Of a stretch of 38,570 nucleotides of DNA, positions 8,553 through 16,661 are shown one piece after another; the stretch's first letter is position 1, and each line of letters begins with the position of its first letter. This stretch comes from Verrucomicrobiota bacterium (GTDB lineage: Bacteria > Verrucomicrobiota > Verrucomicrobiia > Chthoniobacterales > UBA10450): positions 3,708 through 42,277 of the forward strand of contig QHNJ01000023.1 of assembly GCA_003218395.1 (NCBI GenBank). The letters are read 5' to 3'. The notes beneath the pieces were generated by a model, which saw only the letters and a program-made list of their open reading frames with translations, was not told where the DNA came from and did not search any database. Position numbers and translations under genes: made by a program.

Positions 8553-9242
8553 ATGAAGCGAAGCTTCTATCCGGCGGTGCTGGAAATGATGGATCGGCCG
8601 CAGCCGGTCTCTGCCGAGTTGGAGCGAGACCTGGAGCGTATTCGGCAACTCAATCGCTGGTTCGGAAGCTATCGCTTGGTTTTGGGCTTTATTCGCCGTT
8701 GGATAAAACCGCGCGCGCGGCTGCGCATTGTCGATCTTGCTACTGGATCGGGCGATATCCCGCGGCTCATCATTAATCACTCCAGAGCGATTGGCGCACT
8801 GGTCGAGATTGATGCAGTGGACCGGCAATCGGCCACAGTGGACATCGCCCGAGAATTGAGCGCCGGTTATCCCGAAATTTCGTACATCGACGCGGACATC
8901 CTGGAATGGAAGCCCGCTGCAGCCCACGACATCGCGCTTTGCACGCTCACGCTTCATCATTTCAGCAATGAAGACGCCGTGAAAGTTCTGCGGCGCTGCA
9001 GCGAGGTGGCCACAAAATTTGTGCTCGTATCGGATTTGCGGCGCGGATTTTTCCTCAAGGCCGGCGTCTACATTTTGACGGCGTTCGTCTTTCGCGAACC
9101 AATGACCCGCTACGATGCGCGACTTTCCGCCGCTCGCGCATTTTCCTTCAAGGAATTCGACAAACTAGCGCGACAAGCCGGCTGGCAAAATTTTGGGCAC
9201 AAGAAATTTCGGTTTGCGCGTCAGGCAATTTGGCTGGAATGA
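8553..9242 (+). CDS. class I SAM-dependent methyltransferase
   Basis: About 229 aa, Rossmann-fold methyltransferase. Motif I is VDLATGSGDIPR, followed by an acidic residue at EIDAVD, then CTLTLHHFSNEDA (a post-motif typical of UbiE/Methyltransf_11 enzymes) and VLVSDLRRG. The N-terminus (EMMDRPQPVSAELERDL, then LNRWFGSYR) matches small-molecule methyltransferases often found beside FAD oxidoreductases or type III polyketide synthases. Here that oxidoreductase survives only as a pseudogene about 5 kb away. The ATG at 8553 was preferred over a TTG at 8529, since the latter lies inside the palindrome. Substrate unknown. Confidence 0.8.
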   Translation: MKRSFYPAVLEMMDRPQPVSAELERDLERIRQLNRWFGSYRLVLGFIRRWIKPRARLRIVDLATGSGDIPRLIINHSRAIGALVEIDAVDRQSATVDIARELSAGYPEISYIDADILEWKPAAAHDIALCTLTLHHFSNEDAVKVLRRCSEVATKFVLVSDLRRGFFLKAGVYILTAFVFREPMTRYDARLSAARAFSFKEFDKLARQAGWQNFGHKKFRFARQAIWLE

Positions 9243-9336
9243 CATTAAAGTTACAGCGACGCTGTCTTCGGTGCGGAATGGGTGTGAAAAATAGCTTGAG
9301 GTCTTGCCTGTGAAAGCATGCTGAAATTGGCCAGTT

Positions 9337-9342
9337 AAGGAG
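9337..9342 (+). promoter_or_regulatory. ribosome binding site of the selenium-binding protein gene
   Basis: AAGGAG, 11 bases before the ATG at 9354. Few genes here show such a clear site, and it fixes the start. The 110-base gap upstream holds a short odd palindrome (9253-9265) but no clear promoter. Confidence 0.6.
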
Positions 9343-9353
9343 ATACGTACTTT

Positions 9354-10637
9354 ATGCCGCTCTTGAAACCAGACCCGACGTTCTACCCGTCGCCGCGGCT
9401 GGCGATGCAAGCGCCTCCAGAAAAGCATGCGTTCGTGGCGGGGCTTAATCCACCGGGCAGCAAACTCAACGATGCGCTGTTGGTCGTGGATGTTGATCCT
9501 GACTCGCGCACTTATGGCCGGCAAGTCGGCGAGGTAAAGATGCCGGCGTCTGGTGATGAACTGCATCATTTCGGTTGGAATGCATGCAGCTCGGCGCTTT
9601 GCCCGTATGCGCCGCACCCGCACGTCGAACGCCGTTACCTGGTTGTGCCTGGCTTGCGTTCTTCGCGGATTCACATCATCGACACCAAACCCAATCCGAG
9701 GAAACCGAAGATTGTTAAAGTGATCGAACCGGAAGAGGTTTTCTCGCGCTCCAATTATTCGCGTCCGCACACGATTCATTGCGGACCGGAAGGCATTTAC
9801 GTCAGCGCGTTCGGGGCGCCCAACGGTGACGGCCCGGGCGGCATTTTCATGCTCGATTGTGAAACGTTCGAGATTCTGGGCCAGTGGGAAATGGACCGAG
9901 GTCCGCAATTTCTTCACTACGATTTTTGGTGGCATTTGGGTTTCGACACGCTGTTAAGCAGCGAGTGGGGCACGCCGAACATGATTGAAAGCGGATTGCA
10001 GCCGGACCTTCTTCTGAGCAGCAAATACGGCCATCAGATGCATGTATGGGACCTGCGCCGGCGACGCCATATCCAAGCGCTCGATTTGGGCAAAGAGCAA
10101 CAAATGGTGCTCGAGATGCGTCCCGCCCACAACCCAACGAAGGCCTACGGCTTTGTTGGGGTCGTGGTTTCGCTGAAGGATTTGTCAGCGTCCGTCTGGC
10201 TCTGGCATCGCAACGATGGTGCGTGGGATTTAAAGAAAGTAATCGAAATTCCAGCCGAACCGGCCGACCCGGCGAAGCTACCTGCACTGCTCAAAGATTT
10301 TAAAGCAGTGCCGCCACTTGTATCGGACATTAATTTATCGCTCGACGATAAATTTCTGTACGTTTCCTGCTGGGGAAAGCCGTTGGCTGGCGGACCACAA
10401 ATGGTAGAGGTGAGCCGCGACGGAAAACGAATCTATTTCACGAACTCGCTTTACGCTGCGTGGGACGAACAGTTCTATCCAGACGGCGTAGGTAGCTGGA
10501 TGGTTAAGCTTGAGGCTGACCCACAAGGCGGCATCAGCTTCGACGAAAACTTTTTCGTTGAGAGCAGCGATTATCGTGTTCACCAGATCCGCCTCGAAGG
10601 AGGCGATTCTTCGAGCGATTCCTTTTGTTTTCCGTGA
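9354..10637 (+). CDS. selenium-binding protein / methanethiol oxidase family (SBP56), internally shortened
   Basis: 427 aa, SBP56 family. Characterised members oxidise methanethiol to formaldehyde, H2S and H2O2 using a metal. Visible hallmarks: DELHHFGWNACSSALCPY (with the conserved Cys), PHPHVERRYLVVPGLRSSRI, SRPHTIHCGPEGIYVSA, FWWHLGFDTLLSSEWGTP, YGHQMHVWDL and the C-terminal VHQIRLEGGDSSSDSFC. The family is usually about 460-470 aa. Here VSCWG (about 10374) joins KPLAGGPQM directly, so roughly 35 residues that normally read like QYDVSDPxxPxxxG are missing in frame. That is a strand pair near the end of the beta-propeller, so activity may be affected. No signal peptide is seen. The membrane protein downstream overlaps the stop. 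Confidence 0.88.
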   Translation: MPLLKPDPTFYPSPRLAMQAPPEKHAFVAGLNPPGSKLNDALLVVDVDPDSRTYGRQVGEVKMPASGDELHHFGWNACSSALCPYAPHPHVERRYLVVPGLRSSRIHIIDTKPNPRKPKIVKVIEPEEVFSRSNYSRPHTIHCGPEGIYVSAFGAPNGDGPGGIFMLDCETFEILGQWEMDRGPQFLHYDFWWHLGFDTLLSSEWGTPNMIESGLQPDLLLSSKYGHQMHVWDLRRRRHIQALDLGKEQQMVLEMRPAHNPTKAYGFVGVVVSLKDLSASVWLWHRNDGAWDLKKVIEIPAEPADPAKLPALLKDFKAVPPLVSDINLSLDDKFLYVSCWGKPLAGGPQMVEVSRDGKRIYFTNSLYAAWDEQFYPDGVGSWMVKLEADPQGGISFDENFFVESSDYRVHQIRLEGGDSSSDSFCFP

Positions 10638-11302
10638 GTGGGCTCTGGCCCTGGCTGACGCTGTTCGGGTTAGGCGCTTTTCATGGGATCAATCCGGCCA
10701 TGGGATGGTTGTTTGCTGTTGGACTCGGATTGCAGGAACAGAAGCGCATGGCAGTCCTTCGCGCTCTGCCACCGATCGCTCTCGGGCACGCGCTTTCCAT
10801 CGGGATCATCATCGCCGCGGTTCTCCTGGCTCGGGTTACCGTGCCACCATTCGCTCTAAAAATTGCTGCTGCCGCGATCCTATTTGCTTTTGGATTGTAT
10901 CGCCTCTTTCGCTCACGTCACCCGAACTGGGTAGGCATGCGAGTTGGTTTTGGCGATTTAACTCTTTGGTCTTTTGTGATGGCATCGGCCCATGGCGCGG
11001 GTTTAATGCTAATCCCGTTATTTCTTCAATCAGCCCCACAGACGCTTGCACCACACGCGGAGCCAATGGCTTTACACATGCACCAGACCTGCAGCCTCGA
11101 ATTCGCTAACTTCAGCACGCCTTCGCTGCTGACGAGTTCAGTTGCCGTGCATACCCTGGGCTATCTTCTAGTAACTGGCTTGGTGGCGATGTTGGTTTAC
11201 GAGAAGCTCGGTGTCGGAATGTTGCGCCGCGCTTGGTTCAACGTCGATTTGTTCTGGATGCTCGCGCTGATAGCCACTGGTGTATTTATCCTCTTCCTTT
11301 GA
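10634..11302 (+). CDS. six-helix histidine-rich membrane protein next to SBP56
   Basis: About 222 aa, with roughly six hydrophobic segments. Conserved-looking histidines sit in or beside helices: GAFHGINPAMGW, LGHALSIG, ASAHGAGLM, MALHMHQTC and AVHTLGY. This resembles metal or small-molecule transporters of the LysE/NicO type in layout, but I cannot assign a named family. The GTG at 10634 overlaps the SBP56 stop as GTGA; a TTG at 10625 is the alternative. The overlap suggests a shared function with the SBP56 protein, perhaps metal supply or export of a sulfur product (inference only). Confidence 0.7.
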   Translation: MSGLWPWLTLFGLGAFHGINPAMGWLFAVGLGLQEQKRMAVLRALPPIALGHALSIGIIIAAVLLARVTVPPFALKIAAAAILFAFGLYRLFRSRHPNWVGMRVGFGDLTLWSFVMASAHGAGLMLIPLFLQSAPQTLAPHAEPMALHMHQTCSLEFANFSTPSLLTSSVAVHTLGYLLVTGLVAMLVYEKLGVGMLRRAWFNVDLFWMLALIATGVFILFL

Positions 11303-11372
11303 TTTGGGGTGGTGTCGGCCCAGATGCATTTCGTGATTCGCGGATTGCAGACGATTGGGTAATGCTGGCGGC

Positions 11373-12200
11373 GTGGAAATTCTCACCACGGTCGCCGCGG
11401 TGCAATCACAGGCAAAAAGCAAACCTCGCGTGCTCGTTCCAACGATGGGGGCCTTGCACAAGGCGCATTTGCAGTTGATTCGGATAGCGCGTGAGCATGC
11501 TGGCTCCGATGGCGAAGTGGCGTTGAGCATTTTCGTGAATCCGCTCCAGTTCGAACCGGGAAGTGATTACGAACGATATCCGCGCCTGGAAAACGCCGAC
11601 GAAAACTTTTGCCGGGAGGCTGGGGTCAATCTTCTATTTCGGCCGCCGCCTGCAGAAATGTACTTCGACGACCGATCCACATTCGTGGACGAGACTTCGC
11701 TATCGAGCGCGCTCGAAGGCAAATCGCGGCCGGGACATTTCTGGGGAGTTTGCACCGTTGTCGCGAAACTCTTCAACATTCTTGCGCCGAATGCGGCGGT
11801 GTTTGGCGAAAAAGATTTTCAGCAACTGGCTATTGTTCGCCGCATGGTTCGCGATCTTAATTTCAACATCGACATCATTGCTGTGCCTACCGTGCGCGAA
11901 GAGGATGGGCTGGCATGCAGCTCTCGCAATCAGTATTTGAATCTAGAAGAACGGAAACAGGCAACGGTTTTGCACAAAGCGTTGCTGGCCGCGGCAAATG
12001 CCAGCGAAAAATCCGCCAGAGGCATTGTCGATCTTGCGCGAAAGATGATCGGCGAAGCGCCGCTGGCGCGGATCGATTACGTAGAGCTTGTTGATGCGGA
12101 AACTTTGCAACCGGTTGAAATGGTCAGACCGAACTCGCTGCTCGCGCTGGCCGTGTTCTTCGGCAAGACTCGTTTGATCGACAATATTCTGCTCGCATGA
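11373..12200 (+). CDS. panC: pantothenate synthetase
   Basis: About 275 aa, cytoplasmic. Joins pantoate and beta-alanine with ATP to give pantothenate for CoA synthesis. It has the nucleotidyltransferase HIGH-type box VPTMGALHKAH, then SIFVNPLQFEPGSDYERYPR, the FGEKDFQQLAIVRRMV segment, and the SSRNQYL motif. The GTG at 11373 gives a normal N-terminus (MEILTTVAAVQS); a TTG at 11355 would add six residues. Length is usual. The last codon overlaps the nadB ATG by four bases, so the two cofactor genes are co-translated. Confidence 0.95.
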   Translation: MEILTTVAAVQSQAKSKPRVLVPTMGALHKAHLQLIRIAREHAGSDGEVALSIFVNPLQFEPGSDYERYPRLENADENFCREAGVNLLFRPPPAEMYFDDRSTFVDETSLSSALEGKSRPGHFWGVCTVVAKLFNILAPNAAVFGEKDFQQLAIVRRMVRDLNFNIDIIAVPTVREEDGLACSSRNQYLNLEERKQATVLHKALLAAANASEKSARGIVDLARKMIGEAPLARIDYVELVDAETLQPVEMVRPNSLLALAVFFGKTRLIDNILLA

Positions 12201-13789
12201 AGGAATACGATTTCGTTGTGATCGGCAGCGGCATTGCTGGCATCAGTTTTGCGCTGAAAGCGGCAAAGCATGGTTCGGTGGCTGTGATAACGAAACGCAA
12301 GGGCACCGACACAAACACCGCTTGGGCGCAGGGAGGAATCGCGTGCGTGACCAGCGATGAAGACTCGTTCGAGCTGCACGTACGCGATACGCTTGAGGCC
12401 GGCGCCGGTCTCTGTGACGAAGCGGTCGTGCGCACAATTGTGACCGAAGGTCCGGAGCGCATCCACGAGCTAGCAGAGCTCGGGCTGCAGTTCGATGAAC
12501 GCTTGGTCTTGGGACATCGTGAGCTTGATCTGGGCAAGGAGGGCGGTCACTCGAAGCGCCGGGTGTTGCATGTACGAGACGCAACCGGGAAGGAGATCGA
12601 GGAGACTTTGTTGCGCGAGCTCGGCCGCCAATCACATGTCCGGCTATTGGAAAATCACATGGCGGTGGATTTGATCACCGCCGCCAAGCTCGGCTTCGCA
12701 ACAGAAGACCGCTGCTTTGGGGTCTATGTTCTGGATGAAAAAACTGGAAAGGTAGAAACTATCCGGTCGGATCGAATCGTGCTCGCGACCGGTGGTTGTG
12801 GCAAAGTTTATTTGTATACGACTAATCCGGATATCGCGACCGGGGATGGTGTGGCGATGGCATGGCGCGCGGGCGTGGAGATCGCAAATATGGAGTTCAT
12901 CCAGTTTCATCCCACATGTCTTTTTCATGCCCAGGCAAAATCATTTCTCATTTCGGAAGCAGTGCGCGGCGAGGGCGGCATTTTGCGCAACAACCGCGGC
13001 GAAGATTTTATGAAGTGCTACGACGCGCGTGGTTCGCTGGCACCGCGCGACATCGTGGCGCGTGCAATCGACGCGGAGATCAAGCGCTCAGGCGCGAAAT
13101 GCGTATTTCTGGATATCACGCACAAATCGCCGGAATTCATTCGGGAGCGCTTCCCGCACATTTATGAGACATGCCTGCGGTTCGGGGTCGACATGTCGAA
13201 GCAGCCGATTCCAGTCGTGCCGGCGGCGCATTATCAATGCGGTGGAATCAAAACAGACGTGAATGGCGCGACGAGTTTGCCTGGGTTGTATGCGATCGGC
13301 GAGGTGGCGTGTACCGGATTGCACGGAGCAAATCGTCTCGCGAGCAATTCGCTGCTGGAAGGCCTGGTGGTAGCGCATCGTGCGGCGACCGTCTGCATGC
13401 ACGCGAGATCCAGTTCAAAACAAAGAATTTCGTTACCCGAATGGAAATCGGGAAACGTGCAGGACGTTGATGAGATGGTCGTGATTTATCATAATTGGGA
13501 CGAGATCAGACGATTGATGTGGGATTACGTAGGAATTGTTCGCACCGACAAGCGGCTACAGCGCGCAAGCGCGCGGCTACGCAATCTCCAGCGCGAAATT
13601 CGTGAGTTCTATTGGAATTTCAAAATATCTGTGGACCTGCTGGAGCTGCGCAATCTCGCGACGGTGGCAGCTTTGATTGTCGATTCGGCGTTGAGTCGAA
13701 AAGAGAGCCGTGGGCTCCATTACACACTGGATTATCCTGAGACGGAAGACCGACAATTCAAACGCGATACCGTGCTTAGTCGCGGTTGA
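12197..13789 (+). CDS. nadB: L-aspartate oxidase
   Basis: 530 aa flavoprotein that oxidises L-aspartate to iminoaspartate, the first step of de novo NAD synthesis. N-terminal FAD motif VVIGSGIAGISFAL, then TNTAWAQGGIACV, HSKRRVLHVRDATGKE (substrate-binding region), VLATGGCGKVY, FIQFHPTCLF, and ANRLASNSLLEGLVVAHRAA near the C-terminal end of the FAD domain. A helical C-terminal domain follows with RLRNLQREI and RKESRGLHYTLDYP, as in NadB rather than succinate dehydrogenase. The ATG overlaps the panC stop. nadA and nadC are not in this window. Confidence 0.95.
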   Translation: MKEYDFVVIGSGIAGISFALKAAKHGSVAVITKRKGTDTNTAWAQGGIACVTSDEDSFELHVRDTLEAGAGLCDEAVVRTIVTEGPERIHELAELGLQFDERLVLGHRELDLGKEGGHSKRRVLHVRDATGKEIEETLLRELGRQSHVRLLENHMAVDLITAAKLGFATEDRCFGVYVLDEKTGKVETIRSDRIVLATGGCGKVYLYTTNPDIATGDGVAMAWRAGVEIANMEFIQFHPTCLFHAQAKSFLISEAVRGEGGILRNNRGEDFMKCYDARGSLAPRDIVARAIDAEIKRSGAKCVFLDITHKSPEFIRERFPHIYETCLRFGVDMSKQPIPVVPAAHYQCGGIKTDVNGATSLPGLYAIGEVACTGLHGANRLASNSLLEGLVVAHRAATVCMHARSSSKQRISLPEWKSGNVQDVDEMVVIYHNWDEIRRLMWDYVGIVRTDKRLQRASARLRNLQREIREFYWNFKISVDLLELRNLATVAALIVDSALSRKESRGLHYTLDYPETEDRQFKRDTVLSRG

Positions 13790-13886
13790 ATTTTAGGGCG
13801 GTAATATATGACCGACCCAGTCACACATGGAAAATTCGCCTTGCTTAAAAGGGGGCGATCGAATAAAAGGGTGGCGGTAATTTCGC

Positions 13887-14720
13887 ATGAAGAGACTTTT
13901 AGCGGCTTGTTTGAGTCTAGCGATAGCTGGCGTGGCTAAAGCCGACGAACAATCCACTTCGCCCTACGCGACCGCGGCCGACTTTGCCAAGTATGCAATG
14001 AAGCTGCGCGAGCAGGCGCTGCTTAAAGTTGAGCCGCAAGTTTTTGTCCCGACAAGTTCGCATCCGGCGATCCAGCGCTTCCCGTGGAAAACGAGCATCG
14101 TGACCACGGTGTTTTGGGTTGGAGAACAAGCCGGAGGTAATAATCCTGTGCCCAATTTCAGGAGTTCCTGGGACGCGAATTGGACAGCTAGTTACGGCGG
14201 CTTCGATAATCCCGATTCATCGGCCCGGCGGAATTATATCCCGGTGGCATTTATCCCGCACCAAAACCCCTTCTACTGTGCTCTACCGTACAATGATGTC
14301 ACGCACGGTCAGTTCAAACCGGAAGCGCCGCTCGTGATTCCTTGGTTCAAACAGGCGTATATCGGGCCAGGTCAGTCGGTCTGCCAGCATCACTGGATCG
14401 CTATTCGAAAAGGCAATCGGACTTGCTATGCGCAATGGGAGGATTGCGGCCCATTTCGCACCGATCATTTCCAGTACGTTTTCCAAAATGAACGGCCAAA
14501 ACCAAATCTGAACCGGGGAGCTGGTCTGGATGTTTCTCCAGCCGTGCGCGATTATCTCGGGCTCGCACCAACCGACGTGACCGATTGGCAATTTGTAGAA
14601 GTGCGCGATGTGCCTCCTGGTCCGTGGCGTAGCTACGGCGAAAATAATCACTTCGTTATTGCGCGCCGCCAGACCGAGCAGCGTTTGGCTGAACGAAGCT
14701 TCGGCGCCTCGAAGAAGTAA
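13887..14720 (+). CDS. secreted protein of unknown function, possible double-psi barrel
   Basis: 277 aa. A clear signal peptide (MKRLLAACLSLAIAGVAKA) ends at about residue 19, so the mature protein is exported. The body is rich in Trp, Tyr and Phe. A stretch CYAQWEDCGPFRTDHFQYVF followed by GAGLDVSPAVRDYLGL and a VPPGPW motif resembles double-psi beta-barrel (RlpA/expansin-like) proteins. Cysteines around 130, 166, 179 and 187 could form disulfides. I cannot name a family. It stands alone between nadB and a convergent polysaccharide deacetylase, both of which end close by; cell-wall work is possible but unproven. Confidence 0.75.
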   Translation: MKRLLAACLSLAIAGVAKADEQSTSPYATAADFAKYAMKLREQALLKVEPQVFVPTSSHPAIQRFPWKTSIVTTVFWVGEQAGGNNPVPNFRSSWDANWTASYGGFDNPDSSARRNYIPVAFIPHQNPFYCALPYNDVTHGQFKPEAPLVIPWFKQAYIGPGQSVCQHHWIAIRKGNRTCYAQWEDCGPFRTDHFQYVFQNERPKPNLNRGAGLDVSPAVRDYLGLAPTDVTDWQFVEVRDVPPGPWRSYGENNHFVIARRQTEQRLAERSFGASKK

Positions 14721-14748
14721 CCTTCTTCACGAGCGCTTGAAACCATAA

Positions 14749-15597
14749 TCATCTGCGGAGGACGGACTGCTCAAAAGCAGAGAGAAACCGAATCAATGAC
14801 AAAATCACGTCTTTTTTGCGATACTGTGAAGATTTTTTGGCTGCCGCGCTCCCGCCTGTCTGCAGGGCATGCGAGGTTTGCGGGATGGCCATGCGAATCA
14901 GTTCCGATACGGTGACGAATTTGAACCCCTTCGCCTCGAGCGCGTCGAAAGTGGAAGGCATGGCTTCGATGGTTCCTGGGTGAATGTCGTGGGACAACAC
15001 GATCGAGCCAGGCTGAGTCTCTTTAAGAATGCGATTGCGAACCACGGCTGGGCCGGGCCGTTTCCAGTCATACGGATCGACGTCCCAAAGAATGATCTGA
15101 TATCCGAATTCGTCATGGATCCAACGTTTTTCGCGAGCTGTTATCGATCCATAGGGCGGCCGGAGCAAAGTCGGACGAAAACCGGTGGCGCTTTTAATTG
15201 CGTCATCGGTTCGCCGCAATTGGCTGCGAACACCTTCCTCCGACATCTTGGCGAAATTGGGATGCGACCAGCTGTGATTTCCAATTTCGTGACCTTCCCG
15301 GGCAGCCCGCGCAACGATGTCGGGATGTTCTGCGACGTTTTCGCCGATCACGAAGAAAGTTGTCTTAATGTGGTGAGCGGCCAGCAAATCGAGTAGTTTC
15401 GGGGTAAGCGTCGCGCTTGGCCCATCGTCAAATGTGATTGCGATGTAAGGGCCATTGACATGTACTGAGCTGAACGTGACACTCGATTCCGTGGGGGCGC
15501 TCCGACTGTCACGCTCTGCAACCGTGGACTCCGCTCGAAGCTCATGCGCGGCGATCAGTCCTGCGAAACAAAAGGGCAGCAAACGGTAAACAGACAT
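14749..15597 (-). CDS. secreted polysaccharide deacetylase (NodB domain)
   Basis: 282 aa, carbohydrate esterase family 4. A signal peptide of about 22 residues (MSVYRLLPFCFAGLIAAHEL) is followed by a NodB domain with all five motifs: ITFDDGPSA (catalytic and metal Asp), HSWSHPNF (metal HxxxH), RPPYGSIT, DVDPYDWKRPG, and LSHDIHPGT (C-terminal catalytic His). Such enzymes remove acetyl groups from peptidoglycan or other N-acetyl glycans in the periplasm or at the surface. It converges on the preceding secreted-protein gene with only 28 bases between stops and no clear terminator. Confidence 0.92.
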   Translation of the reverse strand: MSVYRLLPFCFAGLIAAHELRAESTVAERDSRSAPTESSVTFSSVHVNGPYIAITFDDGPSATLTPKLLDLLAAHHIKTTFFVIGENVAEHPDIVARAAREGHEIGNHSWSHPNFAKMSEEGVRSQLRRTDDAIKSATGFRPTLLRPPYGSITAREKRWIHDEFGYQIILWDVDPYDWKRPGPAVVRNRILKETQPGSIVLSHDIHPGTIEAMPSTFDALEAKGFKFVTVSELIRMAIPQTSHALQTGGSAAAKKSSQYRKKDVILSLIRFLSAFEQSVLRR

Positions 15598-15727
15598 GAG
15601 CGCGAATTTGGCGAACTGAATGCGTGTATCTAACAGAGACGCCTAGTTACGCAAGACGCACAGCCGAGGACGTCGGACTGGTGAAATTGCCGCGGATTCT
15701 GCGTTGCCGCAGGAAATCAACGCGTCC

Positions 15728-16180
15728 TCAACCTTTGCGCAATTTCTCTAGTTGCGCGATGAATGCGACCGGTCCGTCGGGGAAGTAGCCGTCGTACTGC
15801 CAAAGCTTCTGTCCATCGCCATCGAGCACAACGATCGTGGGAAATCCTTGAACTTGGTATTGGTGCGCGAGCTCTTGATTCTGCTTTCTCAGTTCGGGAC
15901 TTTGCTGTTTGGCACGCGGGAAATCGAGTTCCACTAGCACCAGATTCTCGCGCGCGTAATCTTTAAACTGCGATTGCGACAGGATCTCCTTGTCGAACTT
16001 CTTGCACCAGCCGCACCAGTCCGAGCCAGTAAAATCGAGCAGCAGGAATTTGTTGCTCGCCTTCGCCTCTTGCTGCGCTTTCTTGTAATCATTTAGCCAG
16101 TCAGACTCGGCGCGAGCGAGCGGCGCCGAGAGGAAAACGCACGCTACGGCTGCGAAAAGAATCAAACGATGGTTTTTCAC
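15728..16180 (-). CDS. periplasmic thioredoxin-like protein
   Basis: 150 aa. Signal peptide MKNHRLILFAAVACVFLSAPLARA, then a thioredoxin fold of the DsbD-gamma/thioredoxin_7 type. The active site is TGSDWCGWCKKFD, a CGWC disulfide centre, with the cis-Pro at VQGFPTIVVLDG. Short and single-domain, so it is a soluble or membrane-anchored thiol reductase or isomerase of the envelope. Transcribed alone; about 130 bases separate it from the SWIB gene upstream and from the deacetylase downstream. Confidence 0.9.
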   Translation of the reverse strand: MKNHRLILFAAVACVFLSAPLARAESDWLNDYKKAQQEAKASNKFLLLDFTGSDWCGWCKKFDKEILSQSQFKDYARENLVLVELDFPRAKQQSPELRKQNQELAHQYQVQGFPTIVVLDGDGQKLWQYDGYFPDGPVAFIAQLEKLRKG

Positions 16181-16269
16181 GCCACCATCTTGAACCGGAT
16201 TGTGGCTCGGCGCAAGAACGGTACAAGCGCACCGTCAGCGCGGGAATTATTCTTCTCGCAGTGCCGCAG

Positions 16270-16297
16270 ATAGCCCGGCGCGGAAACGCCGGGCTAT
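16270..16297. repeat. perfect GC-rich hairpin downstream of the SWIB gene
   Basis: ATAGCCCGGCG (16270-16280) pairs perfectly with CGCCGGGCTAT (16287-16297) around a six-base loop. It lies 16 bases past the SWIB stop on the minus strand. No T-run follows on either strand, so it is either a Rho-independent-like stop without a U-tract, an mRNA 3'-end stabiliser, or a dispersed REP-like palindrome. Confidence 0.7.
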
Positions 16298-16312
16298 AGA
16301 CGGATCTGGGAT

Positions 16313-16594
16313 CTAGCGCAGATGCTTCGAGACGAGCTTGGTCATCTCGAACATGCTCACCTGGCTCTTACCATTAAATACCGGCCTGAGTGAGTCGTCC
16401 GCGTTGATCATGGTTCTTTTCTTTTTGTCCTGACAACCGTGCTTCTTGATGTAGTTCCAAAGCTTCTTTGTAAGCTCGGAACGTGGTAGCGGCGTTGACC
16501 CGACGATGGCAGCAAGCTTATCGTCAGGTTGGACCGGTCTCATGAAGGCGGGATTCGGTTTGCGCTTGGAAGGTTTCTTTTTGGTTTTCGGCAT
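16313..16594 (-). CDS. SWIB/MDM2-domain protein
   Basis: 93 aa. A lysine-rich head (MPKTKKKPSKRKPNPAF) precedes one SWIB/MDM2 domain covering almost the whole remainder: MRPVQPDDKLAAIVG, LPRSELTKKLWNYIKKHG, DKKKRTMINADDSLRPVF and KSQVSMFEMTKLVSKHL. SWIB domains are mainly eukaryotic (SWI/SNF) but are also found in Chlamydiae and Verrucomicrobia, sometimes fused to topoisomerase. The basic tail suggests DNA or chromatin association. Single gene; function in bacteria not settled. Confidence 0.92.
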   Translation of the reverse strand: MPKTKKKPSKRKPNPAFMRPVQPDDKLAAIVGSTPLPRSELTKKLWNYIKKHGCQDKKKRTMINADDSLRPVFNGKSQVSMFEMTKLVSKHLR

Positions 16595-16661
16595 GGAGGC
16601 TGATTAACGTTTCGCTCGCAAGAGAGCAATACTAATTTTGAGCAAACGAAAAAAAATATTG

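Noticed and set aside
5319-9242. complete O-antigen or rhamnose biosynthesis cluster
   Set aside because: Only a tandem GT2, one RmlC-like cupin and a methyltransferase are present; RmlA, RmlB, RmlD, flippase and polymerase genes are absent.
2567-9242. type III polyketide cluster (oxidoreductase plus methyltransferase)
   Set aside because: No polyketide synthase is present, the oxidoreductase is broken, and about 5 kb of unrelated genes separate the two.
13808-13939. small 43-codon frame before the secreted protein gene
   Set aside because: It overlaps the start and signal peptide of the real gene, has no ribosome binding site and an unremarkable composition.
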